Shown: positions 17,135-27,033, numbered from the stretch's first letter. The stretch is 64,000 bases of DNA from Paraglaciecola sp. MB-3u-78 (GCF_002835935.1 NZ_PJCF01000005.1:62001-126000); one strand, 5' to 3'. Numbers and translations are program-made. The notes: generated by a model from the letters alone, not told the origin.

Positions 17135-18412
17135 AAGCCTGCTTAAGTCCAGCAATGGACCAGCAATAAACTCAAAATCTCCCTCTCTCCTTTAGATTTA
17201 GACTTTTCTCCCCGTTTAAAGAAGTACTGTGCAAACTTAGTATCTTGGGGCAGGGTAAACTTTCGTCTTTAACTTTGACTTAAAAACCTTCTCTACAATG
17301 AATATTGATAGTGATTTGCGGTTAATCCTTTGTTTCATTGACACAGCAACGCATTGTCAACGGCGGAAAATTAGTTTTTACACAGTCTGGGCACAAACTT
17401 CCCAGTCAAGCCTCGGTTAGTGATCTTGCAATGCGACTCGTTTTAGCGAACAGTAAAAATGACTATCAGTCCCAGACAAATCGAACTAATAGAGCACGCC
17501 AGATTCTGTGTTTAGCTCATTAAGGGGCTAATATTTTCCAACATTATTTGAATACCACACCAATATTGGCTTTTATTCTGTTTATGGTTTTACTTAACAA
17601 AACTCACCCCCATCTCTAATAAAAGACTAATGGTGTTGTCCTTATTATCTTAAGCCATTGTCAGTGTTCTGGTTGAGTAATCAATGCTTAGAGCCAGTCA
17701 ATTACCACTAGATTCAATTATTATAGTTCGCTACTTTACGCTTGATTTCTATACGTTCATCACTACAGAAGTCTGCCTTGCGAGTGAAAAAAACACAGCC
17801 CTTGGGCAAACTTTGCACTTAATCGATTCTTTCTTTGAATTGATTTTATTGGAATAAATCCTGCCTCCTATTATAGGATTTAGATTATTATAGGATTCAG
17901 ATGGTTCGTTAATTAGGAATAGACATGAAAAAAACTATGATTGCAGTGGCGTTATCTACCTTTATTGTATCTGGGTGTGCGTCTAATGTTAGTAATACTC
18001 AAAAAGGCGCTGGAATAGGCGCCGTTATAGGAGCATTAGTAGGAAAAGGTACCGGCGACAATGATAAAAAACGCTATGTTTGGGGCGCTGCTTTAGGCGC
18101 ATTAGCTGGTGGTGCCATAGGTAGCTATATGGACAAACAAGAAGAAGAGTTTCGTGAAGAACTCGCTGATAGTGGGGTCGAAGTGTACCGGGAAGGAGAC
18201 AGTATTCGTTTATCGATCCCCGGTAATATTACTTTTGCTAATGATAGTGCCGCGCTTGTAACGGGTTTTTATCCGGTACTTGAAGATGTTGCAAAAGTCC
18301 TTAACCGTTACGATAAAACTAGGTTGAGTATTGAAGGTCACACCGACTCTGTAGGTGACGCAAATTATAATACGCAGTTATCGATGCAACGAGCGAACAG
18401 TGTAGCCAACTA

Positions 18413-18420
18413 TTTGCAAG
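18413..18420. repeat. IS66 target-site duplication, left copy
   Basis: TTTGCAAG directly precedes the left end of IS66; the second copy is at 20846-20853. Eight bp is the duplication length known for the IS66 family. Confidence 0.92.
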
Positions 18421-18504
18421 GTAAGCGCCAAATAAACCCACGGTCTTATTTTACCATTACCGCTGGTGCATAATTTCGTCACTGAAATCAAGTGAGGAAA
18501 TGAC

Positions 18505-18807
18505 ATGTCAAAACAACCCATCATCTTTTGGCAGCAACACGTAAGCCAATGGAAGGATTCAGCATTAACACAAACGCAGTATTGTAAAAAGCATCAACTA
18601 AACCCGCAGCGACTAAGTCACCATAAGCGTAGATTAGAAACGCAAGAAACAGCACCGGTCAAAACGGGTTTCATTGCATTGCCTATTCCAGAGTATTTAC
18701 CCAAGCCAGAATTATTAACGCTGCACTTCGCCAATGGCCTGTCGTTATCGGGTATTGCGCCCAATAATATCGATGTGGTGAAACAGCTAACGGCGGCATT
18801 GTCATGA
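18505..18807 (+). CDS. tnpA: IS66 accessory protein TnpA
   Basis: 100 residues beginning MSKQPIIFWQQHVSQWKDSALTQ and containing YCKKHQLNPQRLSHHKRRL, the helix-turn-helix-like N-terminal region of IS66 TnpA proteins. It is needed with TnpB for efficient transposition in studied family members. The stop overlaps the tnpB start by 4 bp (ATGA at 18804-18807), indicating translational coupling. Confidence 0.85.
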   Translation: MSKQPIIFWQQHVSQWKDSALTQTQYCKKHQLNPQRLSHHKRRLETQETAPVKTGFIALPIPEYLPKPELLTLHFANGLSLSGIAPNNIDVVKQLTAALS

Positions 18808-19169
18808 CAAGTGCGATGCGCCCGTGCATGTCGCTTACGCATATTTATCTATATCCGCAGGCAATTGACTTCCGTAAGTCATTTCGAGGCATTAGCGCCA
18901 TTGTCGAATGTGAGTTGGGTCACAACCCTTTTTCGGGTCACTTGTATGTGTTCACCAATAAACGGCGCACTAAAATCAAATGTCTGTTCTGGGAAAACAA
19001 TGGTTTCGTGCTGTATTACAAAAGCCTAGAGGAAGATAGATTCATTTGGCCGAGGTGTGAAAAGGAGGTGATAACACTCAACGGCCAGCAAATAAACTGG
19101 CTACTTGATGGTCTTGATATTAGTGCCATGAAGGGCCATAAAAAGTTGCATTTCGACAGTGTTTTTTAG
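18804..19169 (+). CDS. tnpB: IS66 accessory protein TnpB
   Basis: 121 residues of the IS66 Orf2 family: IYLYPQAIDFRKSFRGISAIVE, NPFSGHLYVFTNKRRTKIKCLFWENNGF and the C-terminal DGLDI block. Later in-frame ATGs at 18816 and 18828 are possible starts, but the ATGA overlap with tnpA favours 18804. Confidence 0.88.
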   Translation: MTSAMRPCMSLTHIYLYPQAIDFRKSFRGISAIVECELGHNPFSGHLYVFTNKRRTKIKCLFWENNGFVLYYKSLEEDRFIWPRCEKEVITLNGQQINWLLDGLDISAMKGHKKLHFDSVF

Positions 19170-19204
19170 GGCTTTTTAGCCTCAAGTTTAGTATAATATC
19201 GGGC

Positions 19205-20821
19205 ATGAAATTACCGCCCAACACCCATAAAAACAAGGCTTTTAGCGACACCGATACCATGTCAAGGTTGCAAGCTATGCTGTCTGAAAAAGACGGGGTG
19301 ATTGGGGAAAAAGAAACACTGATTGCAGAGCAAAGTGACATCATCGAAAAGAAGTCTGATGTCATCGATTCACTTAAAAAGCGCGTTGAGTTACTCGAAG
19401 AGTATTTACGCTTATCTAATAGCAAACGCTTTGGCAGCAGCTCTGAACAAACCCCGCCAGAGCAAGGTAACTTGTTCAACGAAGCCGAAGCGACCAGTGA
19501 GCCAGAACAAACTGAGCCTGAGTTACCGACCACAAGCGAGCCTAAAGCCAAAACCGGTCGCAAACCCTTTGCTAAAAACCTACCACGCACCCAAGTGTTT
19601 GCGTATTTGTCAGATACTGAAAAAGAAGGCGCAATCAATACCTTCTTTGTGAAAGTCAGAGAAGAGCTAGATATTATCCCTGCCAAAGTACAGGTACTAG
19701 AGTACATGCAGGAAAAGGCGGTGTTTAAAGACGAACAAGGCACAACCACCATGAAAGCGGCTGAGGTCATTAAACACCCTGTACCCAAAGCCATGGGCAG
19801 TATCAACTTAATGACCTACATCATTATTGCTAAATACGCCGATGGCATGCCGCTTTATCGATTAGAGGGGATTATCGAACGATACGGGGGCAGCATATCA
19901 AGAACAACACTCGCCAACTATGTCATTGCGCTAGGCAAACAAATCCAACCCTTAATTAACTTATTAAGGGAGACTCAGCATGCCGGCTCACTCATTATGG
20001 CGGATGAAACCCGCATTCAGGTATTAAAAGAGCCAGGGCTTGCGCCCACGGGCGATAAATTTATGTGGGTGACACTCGGCGGTAAAGCCGACCAACAAAG
20101 CGTGCTGTTTGACTATGACCCATCGCGTGCTCGCCATGTGCCTATGCGCTTGCTACATGGATTTACTCATGGCTACCTGCAAACCGACGGTTATGCAGGT
20201 TACAACGAAGTGTGCCGCAAAAACCAGCTCATTCAATTAGGCTGTATGGATCACGCTCGCCGCAAATTCATCGAGGCACAGCAATCACAACCTAAAGGGA
20301 AAAAAATAAAAGCCAGCAAAGCCGACATGGCCTTGAGCCTGATTAACAAGCTCTATGGGATTGAGCGCACCATCAAACATGCTAGCAATGAGAAAAGACT
20401 GGCCGTTCGCCAAGCTAAGAGCATGCCGATATTAAACACACTGCAGGCATGGCTCACGGCAAACAAACCGCGCGTGGCCACCGACAGTTTAACTGGCAAG
20501 GCCATGACCTACTTGCATAATCAGTGGGATAAACTCACTGTGTATTGCACAGATGGGCAGCTTCGCATCAGTAACATTATGGCTGAAAACGCCATTCGCC
20601 CTTTTGCCGTTGGGAGGCGTGCATGGTTATTCGCCGACACACCTGCTGGCGCAAACGCCAGTGCCGCACATTACAGCTTGATTGAAACCGCTCGGTTACA
20701 TGGCATTGAGCCATACGCATATCTCAATACTATATTCAAAGCGATACCCTATGCGGAAACGGTGGAAGATTTTGAAGCGTTATTGCCGTGGAACTATAAG
20801 CGCAGTATTACGACTGTTTGA
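19205..20821 (+). CDS. tnpC: IS66 transposase TnpC
   Basis: 538 residues. An N-terminal coiled-coil (about 15-75), a GRKPFAKNLPR segment and a C-terminal DDE domain with acidic residues in LIMADETRIQ, YLQTDGYAGYN and MAENAIRPFAVGRRAWLF are visible. The usual CxxC zinc-finger pairs found between the N-terminal and catalytic parts of many IS66 transposases are absent here (that segment reads YLSDTEKEGAINTFFVKVREE). The frame is otherwise complete. Confidence 0.92.
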   Translation: MKLPPNTHKNKAFSDTDTMSRLQAMLSEKDGVIGEKETLIAEQSDIIEKKSDVIDSLKKRVELLEEYLRLSNSKRFGSSSEQTPPEQGNLFNEAEATSEPEQTEPELPTTSEPKAKTGRKPFAKNLPRTQVFAYLSDTEKEGAINTFFVKVREELDIIPAKVQVLEYMQEKAVFKDEQGTTTMKAAEVIKHPVPKAMGSINLMTYIIIAKYADGMPLYRLEGIIERYGGSISRTTLANYVIALGKQIQPLINLLRETQHAGSLIMADETRIQVLKEPGLAPTGDKFMWVTLGGKADQQSVLFDYDPSRARHVPMRLLHGFTHGYLQTDGYAGYNEVCRKNQLIQLGCMDHARRKFIEAQQSQPKGKKIKASKADMALSLINKLYGIERTIKHASNEKRLAVRQAKSMPILNTLQAWLTANKPRVATDSLTGKAMTYLHNQWDKLTVYCTDGQLRISNIMAENAIRPFAVGRRAWLFADTPAGANASAAHYSLIETARLHGIEPYAYLNTIFKAIPYAETVEDFEALLPWNYKRSITTV

Positions 20822-20845
20822 TACGTGGGTTGATTAGCCGCTTAC

Positions 20846-20853
20846 TTTGCAAG
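20846..20853. repeat. IS66 target-site duplication, right copy
   Basis: TTTGCAAG immediately after the right end of IS66; pairs with 18413-18420. Confidence 0.92.
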
Positions 20854-21011
20854 GAACAAATGTTGATGCCAACCGTTTACAGACCCTTGGTATGGGTGAG
20901 AGCCAACCAGTAGCGAGTAACGATAGTGCCCAAGGACGTCAAAAAAATAGACGGGTTGAACTGCGTGTTATACCTTTATCCAGCTAATCAAAAAATAACC
21001 TAACAACACAA

Positions 21012-21040
21012 AAAAAGGGCTGTTTGATACAGCCCTTTTT
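21012..21040. terminator. Bidirectional terminator between the OmpA gene and the RND operon
   Basis: AAAAAGGGCTGT (21012-21023), loop TTGAT, ACAGCCCTTTTT (21029-21040). The stem is GC-rich at the loop end with A and T runs on the two sides, so it can serve both convergent genes. Confidence 0.9.
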
Positions 21041-21060
21041 TTGTTGTTGATAACATCAAA

Positions 21061-24000
21061 TTATTCGGGGGTTTTTATCGGTACACAACCGTTTTCATCA
21101 AGTTGTTGTCCCTTGACCAACATTGACAGTTTCCGGCATAACACATAAAAAACGGGGGTAAACATTAAGCCAAAGAAAGTCACGCCCAACATGCCGCTAA
21201 ATACAGTGACGCCTAATGCCTGACGCATTTCTGCTCCTGCGCCCGTCGCAATTGCTAATGGGATGACGCCAAGAATAAAGGCGAAAGAGGTCATTAAAAT
21301 GGGTCGTAGCCTGAGTTTTGCCGCTTCAACCGCAGCTTCATGTAAAGGTGTGCCTTGTTGTTCTAAATGCCGGGCAAACTCAACAATCAAAATCGCATTT
21401 TTACTGGCAAGGCCCACCAAAACGATCAGACCTACTTGAGTCAGAATATTATTATCCATACCCATCACCCATACCCCCGTAATCGCGCTGAGCAAACACA
21501 TAGGTACAATCAGAATAACCGATAAAGGTAAGGTCCAACTTTCGTATAGCGCTACCAATAACAAATACACAAAGATGACTGCCATGATAAATGCCATGAT
21601 TGCTGTATTCCCAGCTATTTGTTGTTGGTAGGCTAGATCTGTCCATTCAAAGCTAATGCCATCAGGTAATATTTCTGCTGCGAGTTTTTCCATACTCGCT
21701 ATTGCTTCGCCTGAACTAAATCCAGGTGCGGTGCTACCTAATAAGTCTGCTGCTGGATAGAGATTGTATCTAGGTACGCGCGACGGGCCAGATTGGTACT
21801 TAAAGGTCACCACTGAACTCAGTGGTACCATATCCCCGGAGACATTTTTAACCCGTATACGGCCAATATCATCAGGGGTCATTCTAAAGGGGGCATCGGC
21901 TTGTGCTGTTACCCTAAAGGTTCTGCCTAAGTAACTGAAATCATTTACAAAAGCGCTACCCAAATATATTTCTAAGGCGCTAAATACTTCTGATACTGGC
22001 ACCCCTAAACGTTCTACTCGCTCTCTGTCTATATCCACATAGAGTTGCGGCGTATTGGTTTCAAACAAACTAAAAACAGACTCAGTCGCAGGTGCTTGAT
22101 TCGCCGCACCTGCCAATTGCCACATAGCTTCTTCTAAAACGGGAAGACCACGGCCAGCTCTGTCTTCAATCATCATTTTAAAGCCACCACCATTACCAAT
22201 GCCGCGCACTGCAGGGGGAGGAATAACCACTACAAAGGCTTCTTTTATTTGTGCCATTTGGCTGCGTACGTCAGCTAAAATTTGTTCAAAGGTTAGACCT
22301 TTGGCTGAGCGATCATCGAAGTAGTCCATCATTGTGAATATAGCAGCAGAATTAGAAGCATTGGTAAAGGTAGCGCCAGAAAAACCAGCAAAACCCACAG
22401 AGGTTCGAATGCCATCGATTTCTAATAACCTGCTTACCGCGTCTTTGACTACGTCATCGGTGCGTGACAAAGAAGCACCTGCAGGCAATTGAATACTCAC
22501 AATTAAGTAGCCTTGATCTTGCGCTGGGATAAAACCTTGGGGAACAGAGGTAAATACATAACCCGCTAATACCATGAGTCCGATATAGGCCAAAGACATG
22601 AGCGCCCCTAATCGTATAAGCTTGGACGTTAACTTTCCGTATAACTCCGCCGCTCTATTCATCATACGGTTAAAAGCATTGCCTAAGCGCGTTAACCATC
22701 CGGCTTTTTCTTTTGCAGGCTTATGGGATTTAAGCAACACCGCTGATAGGGCAGGGCTTAGGATTAATGATACTGCCACGGAAATCAGGGTAGCCACTGC
22801 GATGGTGATGCCAAATTGGCTATAGAACTGTCCTGAAATGCCACCAACAAAAGCCGTTGGCAAAAATACGGCTACCAACACCAAGCCAATTGCCATTACT
22901 GCGCCACCTACCTCGCGCATCGTTTCTCGCGCGGCTTGCATAGGCTTTTGACCTTGGGCTAACAAACGCTCCATGTTTTCTACCACCACTATGGCATCGT
23001 CTACCACTATGCCTATGGCGAGCACTAAACCAAATAGTGTGAGGTTGTTCAGTGAAAAGCCTAGTGCACTCATCACTGCAAACGTTCCGATTAGAGAAAC
23101 AGGAATGGCGATAATAGGGATAATGGCCGCTCGCCAGTTCTGTAAAAATACCAGTATCACTAAAACCACTAACCCTATGGCTTCATAGATAGTGATTTCA
23201 ACCGCATCGATAGACTGACTTATAAATTCTGTGGGATTGTAGGCAATATCGTAGGCCAAATCCGGTGGGAAATTGGCTGATAAATTCTCCATGATGCTAC
23301 GAATAGTCGCTGCAGTTTCTAAAGCATTAGTACCGGGACGCTGGAAAATAGGCATCGCCACCGCTTTTTTATCACCCAAATAGCCTCTAGTGGCATAACT
23401 TTCTGCGCCTAACTCGACTCTGCCAACGTCTTTAAAGCGTACAATTCTGCCGTCAGTATTTTTGATAATAACGTTGTTAAATTGTTCCGGCTCAATTAGC
23501 CGACCTTGGGTTTGTACACTTAATTCAAATGCTGTCTGACCTTGGGAAATAGGTGACTTATTTAGTGTGCCACTGGCCACTTGAATATTTTGTCCTTGTA
23601 AGGCGCTAATCACTTCGCCTGCTGTCATACCAATTGAGGCTACGCGGTCTGGGTCAAGCCAGACACGCATTGAATATTGGCTGGCCCCAAAGACTAAGAT
23701 ATTGCCCACACCTTCAATACGCGCCAATTGGTCACGGACCTGTAAGGTGACATAGTTAGCGATATAGGTTTGGTCGTAGGTACCATTGGGTGAAAACATA
23801 TTCACTACCAACATCAAGTCAGGTGAATTTTTAATAGTAGTGACACCAATACGTCGCACAGGCTCTGGTAGCCGCGGTTCTGCAATGGCTACGCGGTTTT
23901 GCACTTGTACTTGAGCGGTGTCTAAATCAGTGCCTAGCTTAAAGGTAACAGTGATACTGACATTGCCGTCAGCGGTAGATTGAGAAGAAATATACAGCAT

Positions 24001-24228
24001 GTTCTCAACGCCATTTATCTGCTGTTCTAGAGGTGTGGCTACTGTTTGCGCGGCTATTTCGGCATTGGCCCCGGGATAAGATGCCGTTACTTGAATAGTC
24101 GGCGGGGCAACTTGTGGGTATTGCTCGATTGGCAATGTTTGGTATGCAAGACTACCAATAATCAACACTATTATGGCTAAAACAGAGGCAAATTTGGGTC
24201 TGGAGATAAAAAACTGAGAGAAATTCAT
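21061..24228 (-). CDS. RND multidrug efflux pump, inner-membrane subunit (HAE1 family)
   Basis: 1,055 residues, the size of AcrB/MexB. It starts FFISRPKFASVLAIIVLIIGSLA and carries the family's NTP/porter region (PTIQVTASYPGANAE, QNRVAIAEPRLP), the proton-relay helix GLVLAIGIVVDDAIVVVENMER with the paired Asp residues, and the C-terminal half QVGLIVLVGLASKNAILIVEFA. It exports drugs and other amphiphiles in exchange for protons, together with the adaptor encoded 14 bp upstream. No outer-membrane channel gene follows. A strong terminator closes the operon at 21012-21040. Confidence 0.94.
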   Translation of the reverse strand: MNFSQFFISRPKFASVLAIIVLIIGSLAYQTLPIEQYPQVAPPTIQVTASYPGANAEIAAQTVATPLEQQINGVENMLYISSQSTADGNVSITVTFKLGTDLDTAQVQVQNRVAIAEPRLPEPVRRIGVTTIKNSPDLMLVVNMFSPNGTYDQTYIANYVTLQVRDQLARIEGVGNILVFGASQYSMRVWLDPDRVASIGMTAGEVISALQGQNIQVASGTLNKSPISQGQTAFELSVQTQGRLIEPEQFNNVIIKNTDGRIVRFKDVGRVELGAESYATRGYLGDKKAVAMPIFQRPGTNALETAATIRSIMENLSANFPPDLAYDIAYNPTEFISQSIDAVEITIYEAIGLVVLVILVFLQNWRAAIIPIIAIPVSLIGTFAVMSALGFSLNNLTLFGLVLAIGIVVDDAIVVVENMERLLAQGQKPMQAARETMREVGGAVMAIGLVLVAVFLPTAFVGGISGQFYSQFGITIAVATLISVAVSLILSPALSAVLLKSHKPAKEKAGWLTRLGNAFNRMMNRAAELYGKLTSKLIRLGALMSLAYIGLMVLAGYVFTSVPQGFIPAQDQGYLIVSIQLPAGASLSRTDDVVKDAVSRLLEIDGIRTSVGFAGFSGATFTNASNSAAIFTMMDYFDDRSAKGLTFEQILADVRSQMAQIKEAFVVVIPPPAVRGIGNGGGFKMMIEDRAGRGLPVLEEAMWQLAGAANQAPATESVFSLFETNTPQLYVDIDRERVERLGVPVSEVFSALEIYLGSAFVNDFSYLGRTFRVTAQADAPFRMTPDDIGRIRVKNVSGDMVPLSSVVTFKYQSGPSRVPRYNLYPAADLLGSTAPGFSSGEAIASMEKLAAEILPDGISFEWTDLAYQQQIAGNTAIMAFIMAVIFVYLLLVALYESWTLPLSVILIVPMCLLSAITGVWVMGMDNNILTQVGLIVLVGLASKNAILIVEFARHLEQQGTPLHEAAVEAAKLRLRPILMTSFAFILGVIPLAIATGAGAEMRQALGVTVFSGMLGVTFFGLMFTPVFYVLCRKLSMLVKGQQLDENGCVPIKTPE

Positions 24229-24242
24229 TGGTCTACTCCCAG

Positions 24243-25355
24243 TTAGTAGCTGTATTGGCTAGCAATATCGACTTGTTTCGGTGACACAACAGCCCCCGGT
24301 CGAGCGCGCATAATGCCGTTGACTATTATATTGTCATCGGGGAGTAGACCTTCAGTAATAATGCGCAAATCTTGGGTGTGCAATTCACCTAAGGAAACAA
24401 ATTTGCGCTCTATTTTATTTTCCTTTGTCACCACGTAGACAAATTTGCGTGACTGATCTGTGCCAACAATCAAATCGGGTACTAAGGTTACAGATACATT
24501 TTCTTGGGATAACAAACGCATACGACCAAATATACCGGGTAAAATAAAACCACCTGGATTATCCAAAATAGCTCTGCCTTGTATAGTGCCTGTACCCGGG
24601 TCTATCTGGTTGTCAACAAAGTCCATGACACCTAGATGGCTAAACTCTTGTTCGTCTTGTAAGCGTACTTGCACTGGATTGGATTTAGTTCGTGAGCTTT
24701 CACGTTTGTCAGACTGACTTAGACGTATATATTTTAAAAGATCCCTTTCTCCAGCATCAAAATAGAAGTGAATGGGATCAACTGATACAACTGTAGTAAG
24801 CAATGTTGCTCCGGATGCACCGCCGGTAACAAGGTTACCTACATTCACATAGTCCCTTGAAACGACGCCATTTATAGGTGATTTGACCTCAGTGAACTCC
24901 ATTTCAAGCTTGGCACTTTCAAGGGCTGCCCAAGCGAGATCGTATTCATTGGTTCTGCGATCGACTTCTTCTTGTGACAGGGAATTTTTGTTACGTAAGT
25001 CTTTACCACGTTCCAGCTCTTTTTTAGCTAATTCGAACCTAGAGCCCGCGCTTTTAAGGGCGATTTCGAACGGACGTTGGTCTATTACAAACAATACATC
25101 GCCCTTTTTGACTGCTTGGCCGTCTTGAAATTTTGTTTGCTGTAAATATCCACTCACTCGCGATCTGATTTGTACTTGGTTGACCGCAGCAAATCTGCCG
25201 GTGTATTCATCCCACTGAGTGATCACAGCTTGAATGGGCTGGCTGACATCCACTTCTGGGGCCGATTGTTGCTGGGCTTGTTTTACAGGCTCTGAGCAAC
25301 CGCTTGCCAGAGTTAGCAAAAATAGCAACGAATACAAAAAGATAGATAAACGCAT
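24243..25355 (-). CDS. RND efflux periplasmic adaptor lipoprotein (AcrA/MexA type)
   Basis: 370 residues with a lipobox (LASGCSEP) for inner-membrane anchoring, the lipoyl halves (AVNQVQIRSRVSGYLQQTKFQDGQ; EVKSPINGVVSRDYVNVGN), a coiled-coil hairpin (about 100-150) and the barrel and membrane-proximal domains. It couples the pump to an outer-membrane channel. It is the first gene of the RND operon; palindromic sites at 25498-25531 lie about 145-175 bp upstream and may be an operator. Confidence 0.92.
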   Translation of the reverse strand: MRLSIFLYSLLFLLTLASGCSEPVKQAQQQSAPEVDVSQPIQAVITQWDEYTGRFAAVNQVQIRSRVSGYLQQTKFQDGQAVKKGDVLFVIDQRPFEIALKSAGSRFELAKKELERGKDLRNKNSLSQEEVDRRTNEYDLAWAALESAKLEMEFTEVKSPINGVVSRDYVNVGNLVTGGASGATLLTTVVSVDPIHFYFDAGERDLLKYIRLSQSDKRESSRTKSNPVQVRLQDEQEFSHLGVMDFVDNQIDPGTGTIQGRAILDNPGGFILPGIFGRMRLLSQENVSVTLVPDLIVGTDQSRKFVYVVTKENKIERKFVSLGELHTQDLRIITEGLLPDDNIIVNGIMRARPGAVVSPKQVDIASQYSY

Positions 25356-25497
25356 GGTAGTGTCCTTTAATGGTCGAGCAGAGAGGTGTAATCTAGAATA
25401 TATAAACAGAATTGAAGGTGTTGTTGCTAAAAATTCAGTAGAAGATTAAACGCCAAATGTGTTTATGCTTGCTGCAATCATACATACTAAATAAGCA

Positions 25498-25531
25498 GAT
25501 ATCGCAAACAAAAAGTGTTGCGATATCGCAA
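25498..25531. promoter_or_regulatory. Candidate operator upstream of the RND operon
   Basis: A perfect 14-bp palindrome, TTGCGATATCGCAA (25518-25531), is preceded 24 bp away by a second copy of GATATCGCAA (25498-25507). The two also form a 10-bp inverted repeat. Position, between the end of the phosphatase gene and the start of the efflux operon on the same strand, suits a repressor site; no regulator gene is adjacent. Confidence 0.5.
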
Positions 25532-25554
25532 AAAGAAATAATTGACTGTCGCGC

Positions 25555-27033
25555 TTACTTCAAATTAACAGTAAATGCCTGTTTAAAGTCTTTAACAGGT
25601 AATCTATCACTGTCTTGCTGACGAATACGCCAAGCCTGCACTGACATGCCCACGCTTGCTGTATTCTTGTGAAAACTTACTGTCATAAAATGTTCCCGAG
25701 TCCGTGCTTTCCAGTAGGCCGAAAAAGGGAAGCCTTTTTTTGTATGCACATTAAAGTTTTTATCGTATTGCACTAACTGCGGTTCAAAACCGGGAATGTC
25801 GATGGCTGATGGGTCGGGAAAGTGTTTAGGAGTGGTTTTGGCTTTATCCGAAGCCAAGCTATTTAACCCGGTTAAGTTCGACATAGGCGACGACACTACT
25901 TCAATCAATCTGCCCCCATGGACGCCCATTTTCACCTGTGCGATACGTCCAAAATGCACATCACCCGACATCACCACTATGTCATGCCCAGAACTGGCCA
26001 TGGCTGTAATTAGTTGTGCATATTGTTTTTTGAAACTCAGTAGATTTCGTTCCAACTTATTTTTTTCTGCGAGCAAGACTTGTGGGATCACTAACACGCC
26101 AGGTTTATTTAATCCTTGTGCCCAGCTAACCAATTTATCAAAGCCTTGCTTATCGATAAATTGCGTTTTACTGCGATAGGAGCGTAAATCGGCCACACAA
26201 AAAGACAGGTCGCCACCAATTTCAAAAGTATCAACCTTACTACTTTGCTGCACATTCAACACGCCATCTCGGGAAGCACCTTTCCAAGCGTTGCGAATTT
26301 TGTTTATTTTTAACATAAATAATGTGGGCAACAAGCTGTCGTAAAACGGATAATCATTCCAAAATTCATGGTCATCTGGCAACATCCAAGCACCGCCACG
26401 GGCCAATATGCTACCCAATGCTTGCCAATGTTTGGCGTAGTCGTCTGCTACTCGTTGACGTACTTCGTTGGTTAGCGGCGACAGTGAGTCTAGGCCGATA
26501 TCTAAATACACCTGATCGCCCACCATAAACTTAATATCAGGTTTGACGGATTCATCGCCACGCTCGTATAAAGCTTTAAACGCACGAGCGGCCTGACCAC
26601 AATCACGGTGTTCGTAAAAACAACTACTCAGCGCCACAGTAAAGGCCTTATTTTTATTTGTTGGTAGCGCTGCAGGTAAGGTTGAAAAGGTACCACTGCG
26701 TAATAATTGCCATTGGTCTAACCCTTGATGTTCATCCCCTTCTAAGCGTTGATAAAAGTCCACAGTGTAGTTCTGCCCTGTTTGTAGGCCGGATACCAAA
26801 CGAGTGTCATAAAAACGCTGACTTAACCTGCTGAATGGCCGTTGCCATTGTTTTAGGGTGATATCTTCTGTGCTGATTTCATTGCCATCTAAGCTTACAA
26901 TTAACCTTGCAAGTTTAGGTTTGCGTAATGTGCCAAACAAAGTGCCTGCCCAAAGTTCCACCGAATTTTGGCTAACCTTATGAAACACCAAACTCCACTC
27001 TGAAGTATTGGTTAGGAAATCGACGATATTCAT
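25555..27033 (-). CDS. PhoD-like metallophosphatase
   Basis: 492 residues with an N-terminal Fn3/PhoD-N-like region and a PhoD-type metallophosphatase domain: CFYEHRD, KFMVGDQVYLD, WMLPDDHEFWNDYP and VMSGDVHFGRI, which supply the metal-binding Asp, Asn and His residues. Members hydrolyse phosphodiesters or monoesters. No signal or Tat peptide is seen at the N-terminus (MNIVDFLTNTSEWSLVF), so this version is likely cytoplasmic, unlike secreted PhoD. It ends just before the RND control region, on the same strand. Confidence 0.82.
   Translation of the reverse strand: MNIVDFLTNTSEWSLVFHKVSQNSVELWAGTLFGTLRKPKLARLIVSLDGNEISTEDITLKQWQRPFSRLSQRFYDTRLVSGLQTGQNYTVDFYQRLEGDEHQGLDQWQLLRSGTFSTLPAALPTNKNKAFTVALSSCFYEHRDCGQAARAFKALYERGDESVKPDIKFMVGDQVYLDIGLDSLSPLTNEVRQRVADDYAKHWQALGSILARGGAWMLPDDHEFWNDYPFYDSLLPTLFMLKINKIRNAWKGASRDGVLNVQQSSKVDTFEIGGDLSFCVADLRSYRSKTQFIDKQGFDKLVSWAQGLNKPGVLVIPQVLLAEKNKLERNLLSFKKQYAQLITAMASSGHDIVVMSGDVHFGRIAQVKMGVHGGRLIEVVSSPMSNLTGLNSLASDKAKTTPKHFPDPSAIDIPGFEPQLVQYDKNFNVHTKKGFPFSAYWKARTREHFMTVSFHKNTASVGMSVQAWRIRQQDSDRLPVKDFKQAFTVNLK

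Larger units (their letters stand above)
16543..17924. other. Long gene-poor region with remnants
   Basis: About 1.4 kb without an intact gene. It contains, on the minus strand, an open frame without start codon (16752-16949) whose C-terminal half looks protein-like (CPEIKELSPAYVFDPG, KEWDSAQSPKGW), and a group II intron 3' end (17064-17134). Short direct repeats (TTATAGGATT twice near 17874-17900) precede the OmpA-type gene. The 61-codon plus-strand frame at 17338-17523 shows no protein-like features. The region appears to be a graveyard of decayed sequence. Confidence 0.5.
18421..20845 (+). mobile_element. Complete IS66-family insertion sequence
   Basis: 2,425 bp bounded by inverted ends: GTAAGCGCCAAATAAACCCA at the left and the complement of GTAAGCGGCTAATCAACCCA at the right, matching in most of about 24 positions. 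It carries tnpA, tnpB and tnpC in order. The 8-bp flanking duplication is identical on both sides and all three frames are open, which points to a recent insertion. Confidence 0.93.
17925..20987 (+). pseudogene. OmpA-family glycine-zipper lipoprotein, interrupted by IS66
   Basis: The gene starts at 17925 with a lipoprotein signal peptide (lipobox VSGCAS), a glycine-zipper segment (GAGIGAVIGALVG) and an OmpA-like peptidoglycan-binding domain (ITFANDSAAL, LSIEGHTDSVGDANYN). At 18420 the frame runs into an IS66 element. The rest of the domain resumes at 20854 (VDANRLQTLGMGESQPVA, then NRRVELRVIPLSS) and stops at 20985-20987. Removing the element and one copy of the 8-bp duplication restores a perfect in-frame gene of about 208 codons, similar to YiaD. 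As it stands the protein is cut inside the OmpA domain and picks up about 17 foreign residues. Confidence 0.9.

Noticed and set aside
17338-17523. 61-codon plus-strand frame
   Set aside because: Low-information sequence in a decayed region beside the intron relic; no start context or family.
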